The notes under the pieces: generated by a model
The model's database searches: none
Seen by the model: the letters and a program-made list of their open reading frames with translations, nothing else
What the model was told of the DNA's origin: nothing
Made by a program: the position numbers and the translations under genes
NCBI GenBank assembly: GCA_016928995.1
Contig: JAFGJS010000090.1
Span: 1-10,868 of the forward strand
Length of the DNA stretch: 10,868 nucleotides
Origin: Candidatus Sumerlaeota bacterium
GTDB taxonomy: Bacteria; Sumerlaeota; Sumerlaeia; JAFGJS01
Reading direction: 5' to 3'
Shown: one piece after another, positions 7,415 to 10,868 of the stretch
Layout of the letters: the number at the start of each line of letters is the position of its first letter
Numbering within the stretch: the first letter of the stretch is position 1

Positions 7415-10168
7415 TCATGGCTTGACGACTTCGATGTTGGGCTTGGGCGGCGCATCCATGCCGTCGCCCAGATAAAAGCCGGTGTGTGGCGGCTGGTTGT
7501 ACGAGTTGTTTTGCCAGGCCACGTTCTCCCGGTAATGCGGATCGTGCATCAGCGTGTAGATGCGATGCCCGGTCGGGATGGTTGTCGAGTAGATACGCAG
7601 TTCCCGGTTGTCCGCGGAACGCCAGACCACTTCCTCGCGCCAGTCGCCGAACAGATCGGCCTGCAAGGTCGGCGTGCCTTTGGTCCAGTTGCAGGAGTAC
7701 GCGCCTTCGGCGTTGAGGATCACGTCCGCTTTTTTCTGCTCATAATCCCATTTGAAAATCTGGCCTGTGCCTGCGCCGACTTCGCCGCCCAGCCAGTGAT
7801 GATCGAGCAGCTCTCGCAACAGGTCGCCGTCCCACCAGACCATGAAATTCATCGGCAGCGAGCTGGGGCCGATTTCTTCGCCTTTGCAGGTGTACATCGG
7901 ACTCCCCGTGCTGCCCCAGAGTTCAAATCCCCGATGAGTTGGATCAATATCTCCGGCGCAGCAACGGCCCACGTCCTTGGGATTGTCGTATTCAAAGATG
8001 ATCAGGCCAGTCTTCGCGTCGCGGAATGTGATTCCGCTGGCTTGGGTTTCATGGCACTGCCAGACTTCCAGGCCGGGGCGACCCGGGTCCATGTCCGACA
8101 CGTGCAGCGCATCGCCATGTCCCAGTTCCGTGGTGTAGAGTCCTTTGCCGTCTTGATCGATGGTCATTGAGGCGTAGATGATTTCGTCGTATCCGTCGTT
8201 GTCGACATCGCCGGTGCTCATATTATGGTTGCCCTGGTAGCTGTATCCAGGCCACTCGTTGCTGTTGAAACGCCATAGTTTTTCCAGCTTTCCATTACGG
8301 AAATTCCACGCCTCCAATTTAATCAACGCGTAAATACCGCGTGTAATAAAGAGGCTGGGTTTCTCGCCGTCCAGATAAACCGCGGCGAACATGCATTTCG
8401 TCGCGCGATGGCCGTAGTTGTCGCCGTATTGAATCACCGGGTTGCGTTCGATGTAGTCCGCCCGATCCAGTTCGCGGCCGGTCATGCCGTCGAAGACGGA
8501 AAGGAAATCCGGGCCTTTGCTGATGAACTTCCAGCTGAATGGGCGATAGTCGCCGATGCCGTCGCGGTTTTCATCGCCGATAGTGGCGCCGGCGCCGTCG
8601 GTTGTGCCTTCCGAGGTGCGCGTCACCATCTCCGCCTTGCCGTCGCTATCGAGGTCATACACCAGGAAATTCAACTCGGCGTCATACAAGTAATTCGGCC
8701 CCATGTTAATGCGCCACATCATCGTGCCGTCCAGCTTGTAGGCTTCGAACAGCATGTGTTCATCCGGATCAGGCGAAATGCGCTTGATCACGATTTCATA
8801 TTCGCCGTCGCCGTCCAGATCGCCGCATTCGCCGTCATTGATGAAGTAGGAGAAATTATCGTCGCCCGGAACCTGCTGCACCGGAATGCTGAAGTGCTCT
8901 TTCGGCCAGGCTTTCACTTCGCGCGACACGGCTTGCTCTTTCCCATCCAGCACCGCCCGGACGCAGTACGTCGCTTCAAGCGTTCCGTTCGCATCGACAT
9001 AGTTCGTGGAATCGGTGATCGGCGAATGGTTCAGCAGTTCGCCGTCGCGATATACATTGAACGCGATCGCATCCGGTTCGGTTCCGAGCAAGCGCCAACT
9101 GAGGAATATGCCGTCGTTGCTCTTAATGGCGACAAGCCCCCGGTCGAGATATTCCATGCGGCGCGGTTTGAGCTTGTTCACATACGTGAAAGACCAAAGG
9201 TCGCCTTTCGTGGTTTCGCCGTCTCGCACGGTGTCCACGCGCCAATAACATGTCGTGTCTAGTTTTGCATAGGCTGGCATGCTGATCACAGCGCCTTGGG
9301 TGCTTCCCAGAAAGATTGCCGGATTATCTTTTGCCGCGCTTTCCACGGCATTGGCGTCAGCGCCAAAGTAAACCTCGCTGATCACATCGCCCGGCCCCGG
9401 CGTCCAACTGAGCCTGTCCGGTTGTTCCAAGGTGTGCACGCCGTTCCAGGGACGCGGCATGGTGGCGCCGGCGATCCGGCGCGCATTCAGCGTCGTATTA
9501 TTATCAGCGGGATTGTATGTGGCGACGACGATGAAACCCGGATCGGTGACGATCTTGCCTGTGTGGATCAGCTCCTTGAAAATCCCGGTCGTATCGCCCG
9601 GCGTATAGCAAAATCCAGAGTCCTGAATGTAGATCGATCCTTCGCCGCCATTAACGCCGAATTTGGGCGGTTCGTTGAGATGCACATATCCGTTCAACAC
9701 CCTCAACGCGCCATTGCCATTGGCGCCATCTCCCAGAATCATCCCGCCTTTAAGCCGGAATGTGCCGCCATTGATCGTCAGCGCGCCAACGCCATCACGG
9801 CCGACGTAAACATCCGACCGAATATTCAATTCCGCTCCGTTGCCTAGTTCCACTTTGCCGTTCAGGTGGTGAGTGCCCCAGGGCATCAATTGTCCATTGT
9901 TGATCAGCAGATCGGCCTGTTCAGTAGTATTCAGGACTCCCGGGCGCCAATCCTTGGCGCCTTGCCTGGTTTTATGCTGCATCGGATTATGCGGATTGCC
10001 TGCGCCGATGGTGAGAACTCCGTCCAGCGCGCCTTCCCAGTTCTTCTCGTCCCACATGTCATTGCTGATCCCGCCGACCCAGACGCAATCGGCCCACACC
10101 CCCAGCGAAATCACGAAAAACGCTGAAATTATCAGCGTTAGCAGATAACGCTCTCTTGCTCCGCTCAT
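7415..10168 (-). CDS. Secreted rhamnogalacturonan lyase, polysaccharide lyase family 11, with N-terminal beta-repeat region
   Basis: This 917-residue protein should cleave the rhamnogalacturonan I backbone of pectin by beta-elimination outside the cytoplasm. Residues 1-26 form a Sec signal peptide: charged RER, hydrophobic 8-25, likely cut after VWA. Residues 27-235 open with a W-x-G...WDEKNW module and glycine-rich repeats (about 105-190). Residues 240-330 form an Fn3-like 'VYFG...CYWRVDTV...LWSFTY' module. From about 338 the PL11 pattern begins (MEYLDRGLVAI, GIFLSWRLLG, FNVYRDG) and a propeller domain runs to the end. Aspartate-rich calcium-type loops lie at 450-458, 505-513, 532-540 and 654-662. 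Family blocks GHGDALHVSDMDP, ADLFGDWREEVVWR and YTLMHDPHYR (872-880) are present. No sorting signal or dockerin follows. The start has AAGGGGG upstream (10179-10185 complement). No transporter or regulator gene accompanies it here; it converges on the hydrogenase operon. Family assignment is strong; the N-terminal modules are described, not named. Confidence 0.93.
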   Translation of the reverse strand: MSGARERYLLTLIISAFFVISLGVWADCVWVGGISNDMWDEKNWEGALDGVLTIGAGNPHNPMQHKTRQGAKDWRPGVLNTTEQADLLINNGQLMPWGTHHLNGKVELGNGAELNIRSDVYVGRDGVGALTINGGTFRLKGGMILGDGANGNGALRVLNGYVHLNEPPKFGVNGGEGSIYIQDSGFCYTPGDTTGIFKELIHTGKIVTDPGFIVVATYNPADNNTTLNARRIAGATMPRPWNGVHTLEQPDRLSWTPGPGDVISEVYFGADANAVESAAKDNPAIFLGSTQGAVISMPAYAKLDTTCYWRVDTVRDGETTKGDLWSFTYVNKLKPRRMEYLDRGLVAIKSNDGIFLSWRLLGTEPDAIAFNVYRDGELLNHSPITDSTNYVDANGTLEATYCVRAVLDGKEQAVSREVKAWPKEHFSIPVQQVPGDDNFSYFINDGECGDLDGDGEYEIVIKRISPDPDEHMLFEAYKLDGTMMWRINMGPNYLYDAELNFLVYDLDSDGKAEMVTRTSEGTTDGAGATIGDENRDGIGDYRPFSWKFISKGPDFLSVFDGMTGRELDRADYIERNPVIQYGDNYGHRATKCMFAAVYLDGEKPSLFITRGIYALIKLEAWNFRNGKLEKLWRFNSNEWPGYSYQGNHNMSTGDVDNDGYDEIIYASMTIDQDGKGLYTTELGHGDALHVSDMDPGRPGLEVWQCHETQASGITFRDAKTGLIIFEYDNPKDVGRCCAGDIDPTHRGFELWGSTGSPMYTCKGEEIGPSSLPMNFMVWWDGDLLRELLDHHWLGGEVGAGTGQIFKWDYEQKKADVILNAEGAYSCNWTKGTPTLQADLFGDWREEVVWRSADNRELRIYSTTIPTGHRIYTLMHDPHYRENVAWQNNSYNQPPHTGFYLGDGMDAPPKPNIEVVKP

Positions 10169-10216
10169 ATGTGGAATTCCCCCTTATCTGATGTTTCATT
10201 TTTGGATGTTCATCGA

Positions 10217-10244
10217 AAATTATCTGTAAAAACTGTGAGTTCAA
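10217..10244 (-). promoter_or_regulatory. Candidate sigma-70-type promoter for the lyase
   Basis: On the - strand TTGAAC (complement of 10239-10244) and TAATTT (complement of 10217-10222) are separated by 16 bases, about 50 bases before the lyase ATG. Matches are partial in an AT-rich stretch, so this is a weak call. Confidence 0.3.
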
Positions 10245-10562
10245 TGATCGCCAGAAAATCCAAGCAAAGCATAGCAGCAATCAAAAGCCTTGTAAATCCG
10301 TATTTTAAAACGTCTGTGAAATTTCATAAGATAAACCGGCTATTGAAAACTATGCTGTAAATACATCCTTGTTTCAATAGAGCCTTGGCATCCTCTTATG
10401 GTTTGCCGCGATATTGAGAATTTATGATCGGCTAACTAATCCGCATTTCTCACGATCTGAAACGTGCTGGGCGGTAAGAAATACCGGCTTGATCCACCCA
10501 AAATAATTTCAGAATGGATTTAAGCTTGACTTGAAAAGGAATAGATATTTGAATGCTGCCAT

Positions 10563-10576
10563 ATACTAATTGGTAT
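10563..10576. promoter_or_regulatory. Operator-like dyad 1
   Basis: ATACTAATTGGTAT is a near-perfect palindrome: the ATAC/GTAT arms match exactly around an almost symmetrical centre. It resembles a regulator half-site pair and shares its arms with a second dyad about 100 bases to the right. No regulator can be named. Confidence 0.25.
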
Positions 10577-10633
10577 GCAAAAAGATAATTAGGTGCAAGT
10601 TTCCTCCATGTTTAACTTCGGCATCATTATTGC

Positions 10634-10659
10634 TCAATCAATCAATCAATCAATCAATC
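10634..10659. repeat. Tetranucleotide tandem repeat (TCAA)6.5
   Basis: Six and a half uninterrupted copies of TCAA span 26 bases. It lies in non-coding DNA, 31 bases before the extended -10 promoter at 10690. Such short arrays can change copy number by slippage. Confidence 0.9.
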
Positions 10660-10666
10660 TTTTGTA

Positions 10667-10676
10667 ATACTGGTAT
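10667..10676. promoter_or_regulatory. Operator-like dyad 2
   Basis: ATACTGGTAT has exact ATAC/GTAT arms around a TG centre. It overlaps the region where the -35 contact of the promoter at 10690-10695 would fall, a usual place for an operator. The motif is short and could be chance. Confidence 0.25.
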
Positions 10677-10686
10677 ACGCTAAGTC

Positions 10687-10695
10687 TGTTATAAT
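10687..10695 (+). promoter_or_regulatory. Extended -10 promoter element
   Basis: TGTTATAAT is a perfect TATAAT hexamer (10690-10695) with an upstream TG in the extended position (10687-10688). No good -35 lies at 16-18 bases, as is common for extended -10 promoters. Transcription would start near 10702, close before a terminator. Confidence 0.45.
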
Positions 10696-10714
10696 CCATT
10701 TTCAGGTCTTTTCC

Positions 10715-10745
10715 ACCGGAGCGTTATCACGCTGCCGGTTTTTTT
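10715..10745 (+). terminator. Rho-independent terminator
   Basis: ACCGG-AGCG (10715-10723) pairs with CGCT-CCGGT (10730-10739, with G10734 bulged) around the loop TTATCA, followed by seven T residues (10739-10745). This is the best intrinsic-terminator shape in the window. No + strand gene precedes it here; the nearest upstream signal is the extended -10 element. Confidence 0.75.
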
Positions 10746-10868
10746 ATTTTCCGCCAGTTCTCGCAAGAAGCCTTCGTATATTCGATCCCACGTAAGCCTT
10801 TAGCCAAATGTTGCAAAGGGTGGCCGGGCTATGGTTCGGGCGGCTGCGCGGGGGGCAGGGGCGGCAGG

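Larger units (their letters stand above)
10169..10868. other. AT-rich intergenic region without a convincing gene
   Basis: About 700 bases carry no open frame with recognisable protein features. A 63-codon frame at 10169-10360 (+) has no Shine-Dalgarno site and starts at the lyase start region, so I discount it. Visible elements are a candidate lyase promoter, two dyads, a TCAA repeat, an extended -10 promoter and an intrinsic terminator. The last about 60 bases turn abruptly very G-rich; a frame from an ATG at 10808 runs off the edge but is too short to judge. Confidence 0.6.

Noticed and set aside
7358-9262. Two long + strand frames opposite the lyase gene (7358-8170 and 8408-9262)
   Set aside because: They are antisense to well-conserved PL11 blocks and their translations show no family features.
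10169-10360. 63-codon + strand frame in the AT-rich region
   Set aside because: There is no ribosome site, no recognisable motif, and it begins at the lyase start on the other strand. Basic and serine-rich content alone is not evidence.
10634-10659. CRISPR array or integration origin
   Set aside because: The repeat unit is only four bases with no spacers, and no cas, integrase or transposase genes are present in the window.

Overview
The window looks like a fragment of an anaerobic bacterial genome, most plausibly from the PVC group (Planctomycetes/Phycisphaerae, Lentisphaerae, Kiritimatiellota or relatives). This rests mainly on the large secreted pectin-degrading enzyme at the right end. 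Its N-terminal layout (a W-G-G...W-D-x-x-N-W opening, glycine-rich beta repeats, then a 'VYFG...YWRVD...WSF' module) is a style common in those phyla. The taxonomic call is an inference. Coding DNA is moderately GC-rich and genes have good Shine-Dalgarno sites; the last 700 bases are visibly more AT-rich up to about position 10750.

Positions 25-1644 (+) encode an unusual 539-residue multidomain protein. It has an intact two-component receiver, a glycine-cleavage-H-like (lipoyl-type) domain, a second degenerate receiver-like domain, and a C-terminal domain that I align to the HybD/HycI [NiFe]-hydrogenase maturation protease fold with catalytic positions lost. It has no recognisable DNA-binding output. 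A non-coding gap with a strong hairpin follows.

Positions 1881-7294 (+) hold a complete NAD(P)-linked bidirectional [NiFe] hydrogenase operon of the Hox type (group 3d-like): hoxE, hoxF, hoxU, hoxY, hoxH and the maturation protease hoxW. HoxEFU form the diaphorase arm (NAD(H)/FMN and Fe-S relay) and HoxYH the hydrogenase arm; HoxW would trim the C-terminal extension of HoxH after nickel insertion. hoxE-F-U-Y overlap by 4-11 bases and are surely co-transcribed. hoxW follows hoxH after a 104-base gap that contains a hairpin. A rho-independent terminator at 7351-7384 closes the operon.

Positions 7415-10168 (-) encode a secreted family 11 polysaccharide lyase (rhamnogalacturonan lyase) with an N-terminal beta-repeat region, converging on the hydrogenase operon. 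Pectin fermentation and H2/NADH balancing would fit one fermentative lifestyle, but nothing in the sequence ties the two units functionally.

Positions 10169-10868 hold no convincing gene. They contain a weak promoter candidate for the lyase, two operator-like dyads, a short TCAA tandem repeat, and an extended -10 promoter followed within about 20 bases by an intrinsic terminator.

The most notable item is the first protein. It places a phosphorylation domain, a lipoyl-like domain and a dead-looking copy of the hydrogenase maturation-protease fold directly upstream of the hydrogenase operon that carries its own intact maturation protease.
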